From an uncultured Flavobacteriaceae bacterium (GTDB taxonomy: Bacteria; Bacteroidota; Bacteroidia; Flavobacteriales; Flavobacteriaceae), in NCBI GenBank assembly GCA_913045325.1, contig CAJWPZ010000015.1:1-37999 (forward strand): a stretch of DNA of 37,999 nt, written 5' to 3'. The translations under genes and the position numbers were made by a program. How positions within the stretch are numbered: position 1 is the stretch's first letter; every line of letters begins with the position of its first letter. Under the pieces are notes generated by a model. The model was not told the origin of the DNA. It worked only from the letters and a program-made list of their open reading frames with translations, and made no database searches. Shown piece by piece: positions 25,323-33,972 of the stretch.

Positions 25323-25955
25323 ATGGAAGAATTACTTCGTTATTTCCCGGACCTAACTGCGCATCAAATTTCTCAATTTAAATTGCTTTCTAGCCTTTAT
25401 AAAGATTGGAATCTAAAAATTAATGTTGTTTCTAGAAAAGATATTGACGAAATATACCTGCGTCATGTATTGCACTCATTAGCTATTGCAAAAGTTCAGC
25501 CTTTTTTGCCAGGAACCTCTGTACTAGATGTTGGGACTGGAGGCGGCTTTCCAGGGATCCCATTGGCTATATTGTTTCCAGAGGTTCAGTTCCATTTGGT
25601 AGACAGTATTGGTAAAAAAATTAAAGTGGTGGAGCAGGTTGCAGACGGCTTAGAACTTCAAAATGTAAAAGTCACAAATGCCCGAGCAGAGACCATTACT
25701 GGACAGTATGATTTTATTGTAAGTAGAGCAGTAGCCGAGATGGAAACTTTTGTGAGATGGGTAAAAAACAGGGTTGCTAAAAAATCAAACCATGATTTAA
25801 AAAATGGGATTCTTTATCTTAAGGGTGGAGACTTAACCCAAGAGTTAGCTTCCTTTCCAAAGGCCGCAACATATCCGATATCTTCTTTTTTTAAAGAAGT
25901 ATTTTTTGAGACAAAAAGCGTGGTTCATCTGCCTTTAAAATTTAAAGGAAAATAG
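25323..25955 (+). CDS. rsmG: 16S rRNA (guanine527-N7)-methyltransferase RsmG
   Basis: SAM-dependent methylation of G527 in 16S rRNA. The 210-residue protein has the N-terminal YKDWNLKINVVSRKDIDEIY, then the SAM motif LDVGTGGGFPGIPLAILFP (near residue 70) and HLVDSIGKKIKVVE. The FIVSRAVAEME motif containing the conserved Arg lies near residue 135. Length matches E. coli RsmG (207). It is a single gene between a divergent desaturase and a strong terminator. Confidence 0.96.
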   Translation: MEELLRYFPDLTAHQISQFKLLSSLYKDWNLKINVVSRKDIDEIYLRHVLHSLAIAKVQPFLPGTSVLDVGTGGGFPGIPLAILFPEVQFHLVDSIGKKIKVVEQVADGLELQNVKVTNARAETITGQYDFIVSRAVAEMETFVRWVKNRVAKKSNHDLKNGILYLKGGDLTQELASFPKAATYPISSFFKEVFFETKSVVHLPLKFKGK

Positions 25956-25974
25956 ATTAAAAAATAGTACATAA

Positions 25975-26005
25975 AAAAAGCCCCAACAAACTGTTGGGGC
26001 TTTTT
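25975..26005. terminator. Bidirectional terminator after rsmG and the first Omp28-type gene
   Basis: AAAAAGCCCCAACA-AAC-TGTTGGGGCTTTTT: 14-bp perfect stem and 3-base loop flanked by A/T runs. Convergent genes end 19 bases before and 18 bases after. Confidence 0.95.
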
Positions 26006-26022
26006 GCATTTTGAAAGTGTGA

Positions 26023-27735
26023 TTATTTCATCACTACAAATTTCTTTGTAGTTGTTACACCCTCGTTAGATATTTTAGCCATGTAAGCGCCGGCCGCATA
26101 TCCAGAAACATCAATTGTTTCTTGCTTGCTGATGTTTGTTTTGATTGTCATTACTTGCCCTAGTATGTTATAAATTTCAATAGTTGCATTTTCGGCCTTT
26201 GAAATAGTTAATACATCACTTGTTGGATTAGGATAAAGGTTTACTGTTGCTAGGCTGTTATCTCCAAGTCCAAGCACTCCGTCTGAGTCAAACTGCACTG
26301 AGAATCCAGAACCGTAATCTCCATTAAATGGATACACAACTACACCGTTAGCATCTTTAAGTTCAATACCTCCTTCTCCATATGCACAGCAAATACCGTC
26401 TCCGTAAGAGTCAAACGCAGAGAAGGTAATACAGTCATCATCGAAGTTAAATGTATACTCAAAGGTTATTCCATCACCTGAGTTTGCGTTGTAACTCTCA
26501 GATTCAAGCACCGTACCTGCAGAGTCTCTAAACTCCCAAGAAAATTCTTCTGGATAATTATCTGTTGTAACAGTTAAATCTATAGTACCTGCTGTTTCTA
26601 AAGCACCATCAAAACTAGTTGAACTTTGGTTGTTGTCATTAAGGTCATCATTAGCTACTGATACATTAATTGTGTTTGTAGCTTGTGATGTAAAATCAAT
26701 TTCTGGCAATTCAATATCTGTGCTTTGTAGCGATGTTAAAGATCCACTCCAAGTATATGTTTGTGGCGTGCCACCGTTTACATCATAGGTGATCTCAACA
26801 CTAGTGATTTCGTTTTGACCTAGGTTTTGAATGTTAATTGATGGTGAGACAGAAGTCGCACAGGTAGCTTCAATATCTGCAACAGATCTTAAATTTACAT
26901 CATTTGCATTGTCAAGTCCAGTTATTGTTGGATAAACTCCACTTCCACTTGTTATTAATTGTGTTGTTTCTGTAACAAATACAACTACCTCTAAATCTCC
27001 TACTTCTATAGCAATACCATTATTATCTGTTGGGATTGTGTAGGTAAATTGGTTATTGTATAAAGATCCAGCTGTTGTGTTGGTTATATCAACACCCCAT
27101 TGTCCTGTTACCATATCAATTAGACGATGCATGTGGTTGTAATTATCTCCCATATTACCACCTATTTGAGCTCCTAGGGTGTTGTTTTGAAGTATTGCAA
27201 CATTAAATTTATTGGTAGCCTCTGGACTATTATCAGTGTAATATGCCTCTACGTCAATGACCATAGTATTTGTTTGAACATTTAACACAGCTTGAACTCC
27301 TACATTTACGTATGAGCCTTGATTAAGAACTGTGCTAGCTGCAGCTGCCCATTGCCCTCTTGACATAGCTGTTGTTCCTCCATCCCCTTGTTCAAGTCCT
27401 GGGAAATTTTGACGATTTATAGTACCTGCTGGATATCCAATCAGGCCGCTTTGATCATCTATGGCCTCTCCCCATTGTGTTCTGAAATCTGGTTGATTTC
27501 CATTTGGTACGGCATAGCCTCCAGAATGGATGTTCACTAAAAAAACATTCTCAGGATTGTTGTCTTGCAGGGCTTGTGCAATGGCATGTCCATCTGGACA
27601 AAACGTACAGTTAACACCTGTAAACTCCTCAAGGATAACTTTTCTGTTTTCTGGGTTTGTGGATACAATTGTTTGAGCAAAAGCGCAGAATCCAAAAAAG
27701 GAAAGCAGTACGCCTAAAGTAATTTTCTTTTTCAT
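26023..27735 (-). CDS. Secreted Omp28-type thioredoxin-like protein with T9SS sorting domain (copy 1)
   Basis: A 570-residue exported protein with a signal peptide ending FGFCAFA-Q (residue 20/21). The Omp28-related/thioredoxin-like domain has C43-T-F-C46 in EEFTGVNCTFCPDGH and the cis-proline-like GYPAGTINR. Ig-like repeats follow. Near residue 440 is a secreted-protein module with FDSYGDGICCAYGEGG, a Cys-rich glycine loop. The T9SS type A tail (LYPNPTSDVLTISKAENAT, EIYNILGQ, GAYMAKI) ends the protein. It is a close neighbour and paralogue of the next gene; their last 170 bases are about 93% identical. Predicted extracellular; function unknown. No TAnnTTTG motif is seen in the 111-base gap upstream. 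Confidence 0.87.
   Translation of the reverse strand: MKKKITLGVLLSFFGFCAFAQTIVSTNPENRKVILEEFTGVNCTFCPDGHAIAQALQDNNPENVFLVNIHSGGYAVPNGNQPDFRTQWGEAIDDQSGLIGYPAGTINRQNFPGLEQGDGGTTAMSRGQWAAAASTVLNQGSYVNVGVQAVLNVQTNTMVIDVEAYYTDNSPEATNKFNVAILQNNTLGAQIGGNMGDNYNHMHRLIDMVTGQWGVDITNTTAGSLYNNQFTYTIPTDNNGIAIEVGDLEVVVFVTETTQLITSGSGVYPTITGLDNANDVNLRSVADIEATCATSVSPSINIQNLGQNEITSVEITYDVNGGTPQTYTWSGSLTSLQSTDIELPEIDFTSQATNTINVSVANDDLNDNNQSSTSFDGALETAGTIDLTVTTDNYPEEFSWEFRDSAGTVLESESYNANSGDGITFEYTFNFDDDCITFSAFDSYGDGICCAYGEGGIELKDANGVVVYPFNGDYGSGFSVQFDSDGVLGLGDNSLATVNLYPNPTSDVLTISKAENATIEIYNILGQVMTIKTNISKQETIDVSGYAAGAYMAKISNEGVTTTKKFVVMK
26031..26200 (-). repeat. Near-identical 3' end of tandem paralogues, copy 1
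   Basis: This 170-base segment aligns without gaps to 27855-28024. I count 11 mismatches by eye. It encodes most of the T9SS tail. Confidence 0.85.
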
Positions 27736-27798
27736 AGTTTTTATTTTTTGTTAAGTTGGATAATTAGTTTTTTAAATGTTAAATATTTATTTGAATTT

Positions 27799-27829
27799 AA
27801 AAAGCCCTAACAAGTTGATAGGGCTTTTT
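27799..27829 (-). terminator. Terminator between the tandem Omp28-type genes
   Basis: AAAAAGCCCT/AGGGCTTTTT, a 10-bp stem with an 11-base loop (AACAAGTTGAT), downstream of copy 2 on the minus strand. It separates transcription of the two paralogues, at least partly. Confidence 0.85.
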
Positions 27830-27846
27830 GTATTTTGAATATGTGA

Positions 27847-29547
27847 TTAATTTATCACTACAAATTTCTTTGTAGTTGTTACACCCGCATTAGATATTTT
27901 AGCCATGTAAGCACCGGCTGCATATCCAGAAACATCAATTGTTTCATGGTTGCTAATGTTTGTCTTGATTGTCATTACTTGCCCTAGAATGTTATATATT
28001 TCAATAGTTGCATTTTCGGCCTTAGAAATATTTAATATTGAACTAGTTGGGTTAGGATAGAGTTTTGCTATTGCTAGGTTGTTATCTTCTTGGCCAAGAA
28101 CACCATCAGAGTTAAACTGTATGGAGAATCCAGATTCAATATCGCCATTTAAGGCATAAATTACAACACCATTTCCATCTTCAAGTGATACTCCATCGCC
28201 GCTACCTAATATCCCATTTCCAGAGCTATCATACATGTTAAATTCTAGGCAGTCTGCATCAAAATTAAATCTGTATGTAAATAGTTGATTGTCATCTGAT
28301 GAGTTATAACTTTCTTCCTCAATAATATTCCCTGACGAATCTCTAAAATCCCAGGAGTTTTGATGTGCAAATGTATCTGTATCAAAACTAAGAAGGATAG
28401 TACCTATGGTTTCTATTACGGCATCAAAGGATGTAGCGCCAGTATTGTTATCATTTACATCATCACTTGCAACTGAAATATTAAGGGTGTTGGTTGCTTG
28501 TTGAGTAAATGCTATTGCAGGTAATGCAACCTCTTCTTCTTGGAAGGTAGAAAGATCTCCAGTCCAGTTAAAAACTTGAGCAGGCCCATTATTAACACTA
28601 TAGGTTATATCAAGAGTTGTTGCTTGATTTGCTCCTAGATTTTCGATACTAATAGTAGGAGAGACAACCCCTAAACAAGTAGGATTGATTTGTGATACAG
28701 ATTTCAGATTAATATCATTTGAAGAAATCCCGCTGTATGAGGGTAATGCTCCGTTTCCACTTATAACGTATTGAGTTGTTTCGGCTAGGAAAACTACTAC
28801 TTCTAAATCTTGAACTTTAACAGGGATACCGTTTATATCATCTGGGATTGCGTAGGTAAACTGGTTACTATAAAATGAACCCGCAGTAGTGTTTGAAATA
28901 TCTACTCCCCATTGTCCTGTTAATAAATCAATTAATCTATGCTGATGCACATAGCTGTTCCCCATATTACCACCCACTTGAGGTCCTAATGTGTTATTTT
29001 GTAAAACGGCAACATTTAATTTGTTGATAGCCAGTGGGCTGTTGTCTGTGTAGTATGCTTCAACATCTATGGTCATTACTCTTGTTTGTACATCCACAAC
29101 TGCATTAACTGCAGTATTTGCGTAGGATGCTTGCCCTAGTACAGTGCTTGCAGCCCCTGCCCATTGCCCTCTTCCAAGAGCAGTTGTTCCTGAATTACCT
29201 TGTTCTTGTCCAGGGAAGTTTTGACGATTAATAGTTCCTGCAGGATATCCAGCTAGCCCGCTTTGGCTATCTATTGCTTGTCCCCATTGTGTTCTAAAAT
29301 CTGGTTGGTTCCCATTTGGGTTAGCATAACCACCAGAATGAATATTTATTAAAAACACATCACCTTGGTTGTTGTCTTGTAAATTTTGAGCAATAGCGTG
29401 TCCTTGTGGGCAAAATGTGCAATTTACACCTGTGAATTCTTCTAATATAACCTTTCTGTTCTCTGGAGAGGTGGTTACGATTGTTTGAGCAAAAGCACAG
29501 AATCCAAAAAAGGAAATTAATATACTGAAGGTAATTTTCATTTTCAT
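27847..29547 (-). CDS. Secreted Omp28-type thioredoxin-like protein with T9SS sorting domain (copy 2)
   Basis: A 566-residue paralogue of the preceding gene with the same layout: signal peptide, Omp28-like domain with C43-T-F-C46 (GVNCTFCPQGH), beta-rich middle and T9SS tail. I chose the ATG at 29547, because MKMKITFSILISFFGFCAFA aligns residue for residue with copy 1; an ATG 33 bases upstream adds a non-homologous stretch. The module near residue 440 has diverged: where copy 1 has DSYGDGICCAYGEG, this one has DSSGNGILGSGDG, losing both cysteines. The middle differs far more than the ends, pointing to gene conversion or selection on the tail. Function unknown. Confidence 0.87.
   Translation of the reverse strand: MKMKITFSILISFFGFCAFAQTIVTTSPENRKVILEEFTGVNCTFCPQGHAIAQNLQDNNQGDVFLINIHSGGYANPNGNQPDFRTQWGQAIDSQSGLAGYPAGTINRQNFPGQEQGNSGTTALGRGQWAGAASTVLGQASYANTAVNAVVDVQTRVMTIDVEAYYTDNSPLAINKLNVAVLQNNTLGPQVGGNMGNSYVHQHRLIDLLTGQWGVDISNTTAGSFYSNQFTYAIPDDINGIPVKVQDLEVVVFLAETTQYVISGNGALPSYSGISSNDINLKSVSQINPTCLGVVSPTISIENLGANQATTLDITYSVNNGPAQVFNWTGDLSTFQEEEVALPAIAFTQQATNTLNISVASDDVNDNNTGATSFDAVIETIGTILLSFDTDTFAHQNSWDFRDSSGNIIEEESYNSSDDNQLFTYRFNFDADCLEFNMYDSSGNGILGSGDGVSLEDGNGVVIYALNGDIESGFSIQFNSDGVLGQEDNNLAIAKLYPNPTSSILNISKAENATIEIYNILGQVMTIKTNISNHETIDVSGYAAGAYMAKISNAGVTTTKKFVVIN
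27855..28024 (-). repeat. Near-identical 3' end of tandem paralogues, copy 2
   Basis: Partner of 26031-26200, same length, about 11 mismatches in 170 bases, in direct orientation about 1.8 kb apart. It could support recombination that deletes or duplicates a gene. Confidence 0.85.
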
Positions 29548-29666
29548 AATTTTAGTTTTTTTAAAAATAACTACAACCATGTGATTTATATTATAAAAAA
29601 CGTTAAAGTTTATACACTATGATAAGAATATGAGTTTTTCTTCTTTAGATTTCTAAGTATGTTTTA

Positions 29667-29674
29667 TATATTTA
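29667..29674 (+). promoter_or_regulatory. Weak -7-like element
   Basis: TATATTTA resembles TAnnTTTG, with the last base different, 15 bases before the following ATG. No -33 TTG is found, so confidence is low. Confidence 0.3.
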
Positions 29675-29689
29675 CTGAAAACTAAAATT

Positions 29690-30412
29690 ATGAAAATTAA
29701 ATCTTTATTTCTTGTCTTGTGTTTGGTTGCAGCTTCTGCTAGTGCGCAATTCACATTTTTAGACATTGATGGTTTGCCAGTTACTAATGGTGCTGTTGTG
29801 AGTTTTGGCCAAGGGCAAGTTGGTAATCCTGCTGGCTATTATGAGTTTTTTGTTTCTAATGATACCTCTGAGGCTATTTTTATGAAAGCAGAACTTGTTA
29901 GCGCAGAAAATGCAGATGGCTCTTCTTTTGAAATTTGTTTTGGTCTTTGTTATACAGATATTACCGTTGGTCAAAAATTTCCCAATAATGGTAGTGTTTT
30001 TATAGATGCTGGCACACAAACACCATCAGGAAATCATTTAGTTAATACATTGGATAATGATACTCCTATGAATTTTGCTTTTAGATTTTACCAAACAGAT
30101 CAAGCTGGAACTACTGAGCTTGGTAACGATTTTTTGATCACCTACAGGTTTGATCCTACTCTGGGGGTAACTGATAATGCGTTTTTAGATTTTAACATCT
30201 CAGCTACCTTAGTTGGTGATTATATAGAGACTAGATCTCCTGAGAGTTATACTCTTAGTATTTATAATAAAAGAGGAAGAAGCGTAAAAAAGAAGAGAAT
30301 TACTACACAAACAAACAGGTTGCCTGTGGGAGATTTACCTCCTGGAATGTACTTTGTAAGAGTAGTGAACGATCAAAATGCTTCTAAGACAATTAAAATT
30401 ATCAAGAAGTAA
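29690..30412 (+). CDS. Secreted protein of unknown function with T9SS-type tail
   Basis: A 240-residue protein with a signal peptide MKIKSLFLVLCLVAASASAQ. A beta-rich domain follows (DIDGLPVTNGAVVSFGQGQV, later FEICFGLCYTDITVGQKF with a Cys pair), then a C-terminal segment resembling a T9SS sorting domain (YTLSIYNKRGRSVKKK, LPPGMYFVRV, TIKIIKK). I do not recognise the central domain; it resembles short beta-sandwich domains placed before sorting tails in other Bacteroidota. It is divergent from the Omp28-type pair and convergent with the outer-membrane protein gene, from which a strong terminator separates it. Confidence 0.75.
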   Translation: MKIKSLFLVLCLVAASASAQFTFLDIDGLPVTNGAVVSFGQGQVGNPAGYYEFFVSNDTSEAIFMKAELVSAENADGSSFEICFGLCYTDITVGQKFPNNGSVFIDAGTQTPSGNHLVNTLDNDTPMNFAFRFYQTDQAGTTELGNDFLITYRFDPTLGVTDNAFLDFNISATLVGDYIETRSPESYTLSIYNKRGRSVKKKRITTQTNRLPVGDLPPGMYFVRVVNDQNASKTIKIIKK

Positions 30413-30431
30413 GACATACAATTTGCAATAT

Positions 30432-30469
30432 AAAAAAAGGACCAATGATATTTCATTGGTCCTTTTTTT
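30432..30469. terminator. Bidirectional terminator
   Basis: Stem AGGACCAATGA/TCATTGGTCCT (30438-30448/30453-30463), 4-base loop, with A- and T-runs extending the pairing. It lies between convergent genes. Confidence 0.94.
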
Positions 30470-30484
30470 ATGGTTGTATTTTTT

Positions 30485-32158
30485 TTAAAACGCTATGTTA
30501 ACAGTTGCGCTAACACCATTGCTCTCTGGTACAAATCTGCAAACACCACCCACACATATAAGACCTCCACGTTGCCTTCCGTAGTTCATAGAGACACGAG
30601 AGGTACCTTTGGTATAACTACCTCCAAGACTGTAGTAATGTGTTTGTGAATCTTCACCGTCATAGCCTAGTGCTCTGTAGTTCCAGTTGTCATAGGCATA
30701 CACTGCCCAGTTTGAATTGAAATTGTATTCAAGCACAAATGCCATCCAGTTTTTCTGATCTTGCTTTGTCCAAAGGTGTTGCCCAACGGCTCTTATAGAT
30801 TTTCCTGCATCTAGTTTATAGGTTCCTTCTACAACCCCAACGTTAGATCTAATTTCTCCTTGAGTACCTAAGAAGCCTCCTAGGGCAATAGATTTATCAA
30901 TAAACACATTTTGGTAGGTAAATACAGTGCTAAATGTCTTAGACCATTTTTTCTTAACCTCCATGTTCACATCTCTGAAATACCTAGCTCCAGAACCTAG
31001 AAATTTTGCTTTATAAAATCTGTTATCTATGTTGTACTCTGCATCAAGACCGCCAAAATAAGCAAAGTTTGCTGCTATTTTAGTTCCATATTTTCCTCCT
31101 AGAGGTGATCCTTTTTTGATAGAATAGTATAGATCTATTTGCCCCCCAAGTTCTCCAGCGCGTTGTTCTGCGTTTTCTATTACAAGGGCTGGTTGTGGGT
31201 TGTAAACATAAATATTGGTAAGCAGGTAATCTTGTTGTTTTGTAAGTCCTGGAAGGTAGTTTACCACTTGGTCATTAAATTGATTTCCAGCAGCTTGTCT
31301 GTCTGCAAAGAAGTTAAAATTCTCTAATCTTCTAAAAGTACCGTTGATTCCTAATCCTTTTTGGCCATAGCCTACATTTAATTGCAGGGCTGTACCATCA
31401 TACAATTTTGGTGAAACTAGTTGGCCTTCAAAAAATAAGGCGTCTTTTGATTTAGATGCTACTTCTAACCCTCCGTAAAAATTACCTTTAACTACATCTA
31501 ATCTCCCGCCCACAACATTTACATTGCTTGGCAGTTCTAGCTGGGCTCCTACATCTTGGTACCTTCCAACATAACTAGCTCCCATTTTTATATCAATACT
31601 CTCTATGGATAACCCTTGGCTTATATCAATGTTGGCGTCAAAACCTTGTAGTACACCTTCTGAGAGTTCAAAACCAATTCTTTGCTGTCCATAAAGCGCT
31701 GTAAAGTCAAGATAATTTGTGGGGTTGTACTTAATTCTTACTCCTTTAATAGCATTGTTAATACCCAGTTGCCTTTCTTCCCAAGAACGAAATATAAGAC
31801 CACTACCAAACTGATCATAAAAATAACCACCGGTAACATCTACCTTTTCATTTTTATAGTTAATGTAATACGTAGCTACACCGTTGCCGTTTGAAAAAGC
31901 GGTAGAATACCCTAGCAGTGCATCTGGAAGGTAGGACTCGTATTGTACCCCGGCTGTGAAATTTTTATAAGCATAAGAGAGTTGCAAATAGTTATTTGCT
32001 CTGAAGGCATCATCTGGCTGCTCAAAATTAAGTCCTTTATCGTACAAAAGCCACTGTGAGTTTGATTCAAAGCCACCAAAGAAGTACCCCTGTTCTGTAG
32101 TTTGTGAAAAAGAAAAAGTGGTATACAAAATAGTGATCCCTATGAGTAAATATTTCAT
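30485..32158 (-). CDS. Predicted outer-membrane beta-barrel protein, DUF6029-like
   Basis: A 557-residue protein with a signal peptide MKYLLIGITILYTTFSFSQ. A long series of amphipathic beta strands follows (alternating aromatic/hydrophobic pattern such as NNYLQLSYAYKNFTAGVQYE and AVYAYDNWNYRALGYD), ending in ATVNIAF. The terminal Phe is typical of outer-membrane barrels. I associate it with the Bacteroidota-specific DUF6029 family; this is from memory, not a search. One CICVGGVC-like pair sits near the C-terminus. It is downstream of, and probably in one transcript with, a TlpA-like thioredoxin gene (45-base gap). Function unknown. Confidence 0.75.
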   Translation of the reverse strand: MKYLLIGITILYTTFSFSQTTEQGYFFGGFESNSQWLLYDKGLNFEQPDDAFRANNYLQLSYAYKNFTAGVQYESYLPDALLGYSTAFSNGNGVATYYINYKNEKVDVTGGYFYDQFGSGLIFRSWEERQLGINNAIKGVRIKYNPTNYLDFTALYGQQRIGFELSEGVLQGFDANIDISQGLSIESIDIKMGASYVGRYQDVGAQLELPSNVNVVGGRLDVVKGNFYGGLEVASKSKDALFFEGQLVSPKLYDGTALQLNVGYGQKGLGINGTFRRLENFNFFADRQAAGNQFNDQVVNYLPGLTKQQDYLLTNIYVYNPQPALVIENAEQRAGELGGQIDLYYSIKKGSPLGGKYGTKIAANFAYFGGLDAEYNIDNRFYKAKFLGSGARYFRDVNMEVKKKWSKTFSTVFTYQNVFIDKSIALGGFLGTQGEIRSNVGVVEGTYKLDAGKSIRAVGQHLWTKQDQKNWMAFVLEYNFNSNWAVYAYDNWNYRALGYDGEDSQTHYYSLGGSYTKGTSRVSMNYGRQRGGLICVGGVCRFVPESNGVSATVNIAF

Positions 32159-32203
32159 AATTATTGAAATTTTATGTGATTTTATTGAAAGTGTTTGGCG
32201 CTA

Positions 32204-32689
32204 TTATTTTGAAGTGTACTTTTTTACCTCTTCATACAATTCATACTCTGCACCAGGACTGTAGCCAGAATGCCTGTAGACAATCTTATTGTCTTTAATA
32301 ACAATAGTTAGTGGAATAGAAAAAGCGCCAAGGGCTCTTTTTAAATCATTATTTGTATCTAAAAGGATATCATACTCCCAGCCTTTACCATTTATTAGAG
32401 ATTTTACTCTTTTTACGGTTCTGCTATCATCTACAGATACTGCTATTAAAGAGACACCTGTTTCTTCAATCCAATCTTGGTAGAGATCACTTATGGCATC
32501 TAGTTCTTTAATACAGGGCACACACCAAGTTGCCCAAAGAGAGACAATGGTAACCCCGTCCTTATTGGCCATTTTTTGAATACTTGTTGGCTCACCTTCA
32601 AGGGTTGTAAGAGCAACTGTTGGGAGTTCTTTTTGGGCCATTGTGGCCACAGAGAAAAATAGGGTAAAAATTAATGCAAGGTTTTTCAT
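32204..32689 (-). CDS. TlpA-like exported thioredoxin
   Basis: A 161-residue periplasmic redoxin-family protein with a signal peptide (MKNLALIFTLFFSVATMAQ) and active site C56-V-P-C59 in SLWATWCVPCIKELDAI. The cis-proline segment is GAFSIPLTIVIKDN. TlpA/ResA relatives reduce disulfides in exported proteins. It leads a probable two-gene operon with the outer-membrane protein, and is divergent from an Omp28-type lipoprotein. The substrate is unknown; the neighbours with CxxC motifs are candidates by context only. Confidence 0.88.
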   Translation of the reverse strand: MKNLALIFTLFFSVATMAQKELPTVALTTLEGEPTSIQKMANKDGVTIVSLWATWCVPCIKELDAISDLYQDWIEETGVSLIAVSVDDSRTVKRVKSLINGKGWEYDILLDTNNDLKRALGAFSIPLTIVIKDNKIVYRHSGYSPGAEYELYEEVKKYTSK

Positions 32690-32731
32690 TTAAGTGATTT
32701 TAATTTTTAAACAATATTAGGTAATATTTTG

Positions 32732-32739
32732 CAAATTTA
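32732..32739 (-). promoter_or_regulatory. Candidate -7 element for the TlpA-like operon
   Basis: TAAATTTG on the minus strand (TAnnTTTG), about 42 bases before the ATG. A -33 TTG at normal spacing is not seen. Confidence 0.4.
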
Positions 32740-32796
32740 TGAGAGTTATGTGATAATTTGATGTCATCCAAAATCTAGGTTGAATAATTAATCTGT

Positions 32797-32804
32797 TATA
32801 TTTG
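32797..32804 (+). promoter_or_regulatory. Candidate -7 element for the Omp28-type lipoprotein
   Basis: TATATTTG matches TAnnTTTG, 25 bases before the ATG at 32830. A TTG lies 14 bases upstream (32780), shorter than the usual 19-21 spacing. Confidence 0.5.
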
Positions 32805-32829
32805 TAAGGTTAAGAAAATCAAAAAAAAG

Positions 32830-33888
32830 ATGAAAAATAAAATTTTAGTGCTAACGAGCACCTTTTTTATGGCTACGCTACTTTTAGTATCATGTAGTAG
32901 AACTGAAGAAAATATTCCTCTGGGAGAAGACACTACAGAGATTACCGTCCAGAATTTTGTGAGACCTGCATCCCTTAGAAACCAAGAAATACCCTTTACA
33001 GTAATAACTCAAACGGGTGTTGATGTAACACTAGAGTCTCAATTTTATGTAGATGGCGAGCCTATTGATGGAAATGTATTTTCCTCCAGTGAGGTGGGTG
33101 AGTTTGTAGCCTACGCAACCTACCTAGAAGATGGAGTTGAGGTTTCTACAACACCAGAAAATTTTAGTGTAATTATTCCAAAACGTAAAGTTGTATTAGA
33201 GGATTACACAGGAACTTGGTGCGGCTTTTGCCCAAGTGTAGCTGCTGCCATAGAGCAGGCTGCTTTGCAGAGTGATGATTTAGCGATTGTTGCCATTCAT
33301 ATCACAGCCAATTCTAACCCAGACCCAATGCATTTTAATGATGTTGAAATTCTTAGAGATGCCTTTGAGATAGATGGGTTGCCACAAGCACGTATAGATA
33401 GGTCCCAATTTTGGTTTGCACCTTATTTCATTTCAGATGCCTTAGAAAACGCAGGTGCTAGTACTACTTCTGCTGTCTCTTTCACCTCTACTGTAGATGG
33501 GGACCAATTAATTACACAGGTAAATGTAGTTTCTGAAATAGGTGTAAATCCTGGAGACAAACTTGTGGTGTATTTACTTGAAGATGGAATTTTATACGAT
33601 CAAGAAAACTATTACAATGAAGATCAAACGAGTCCTTATTTTGGTTTAGGGAACCCCATACCAAACTTTGAGCACAACCATACCCTGCGCATGTCTTTAT
33701 CTGCTCCTCTTGGAGATGATATTGCCGGATCTGGAGCCCTTGAGGAGTATAGCGTTACCTACAACAGCACAATCCCTGCAGATTATGTTACAGAAAATCT
33801 AACATTAATTGCCATGTATGTTTCTGCAGATAATCTTGCTTACAACGCTCAGGTTGGACCAATCAACGCTGTAGTTGCTTATCAGTAA
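32830..33888 (+). CDS. Omp28-type thioredoxin-like lipoprotein
   Basis: A 352-residue lipoprotein: the signal ends LLLVSC with the lipidated Cys at residue 22. An N-terminal Ig-like domain follows (about residues 35-118), then a thioredoxin-like Omp28 domain with C131-G-F-C134 in EDYTGTWCGFCPS and the cis-proline-like GLPQARIDR. No T9SS tail is present, unlike the two Omp28-type proteins at 26-29.5 kb, so it is anchored by lipid. It ends 25 bases before a strong terminator. Its place beside the TlpA-like gene suggests an extracytoplasmic redox role, not demonstrated. Confidence 0.87.
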   Translation: MKNKILVLTSTFFMATLLLVSCSRTEENIPLGEDTTEITVQNFVRPASLRNQEIPFTVITQTGVDVTLESQFYVDGEPIDGNVFSSSEVGEFVAYATYLEDGVEVSTTPENFSVIIPKRKVVLEDYTGTWCGFCPSVAAAIEQAALQSDDLAIVAIHITANSNPDPMHFNDVEILRDAFEIDGLPQARIDRSQFWFAPYFISDALENAGASTTSAVSFTSTVDGDQLITQVNVVSEIGVNPGDKLVVYLLEDGILYDQENYYNEDQTSPYFGLGNPIPNFEHNHTLRMSLSAPLGDDIAGSGALEEYSVTYNSTIPADYVTENLTLIAMYVSADNLAYNAQVGPINAVVAYQ

Positions 33889-33912
33889 AATAAATAGCAA
33901 CACTATTTTATT

Positions 33913-33945
33913 AAAAAAACCGAAACTCTTGTTTTCGGTTTTTTT
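33913..33945 (+). terminator. Rho-independent terminator
   Basis: AAAAAAACCGAAA/TTTCGGTTTTTTT with a 7-base loop (CTCTTGT), starting 25 bases after the lipoprotein stop. Confidence 0.88.
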
Positions 33946-33960
33946 AATGGCCTATACTAG

Positions 33961-33968
33961 TATCTTTA
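33961..33968 (+). promoter_or_regulatory. -7-like element immediately before a GTG start
   Basis: TATCTTTA resembles TAnnTTTG and ends 4 bases before the GTG at 33973, so transcription would begin at or near the start codon (leaderless). Confidence 0.4.
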
Positions 33969-33972
33969 CAGC

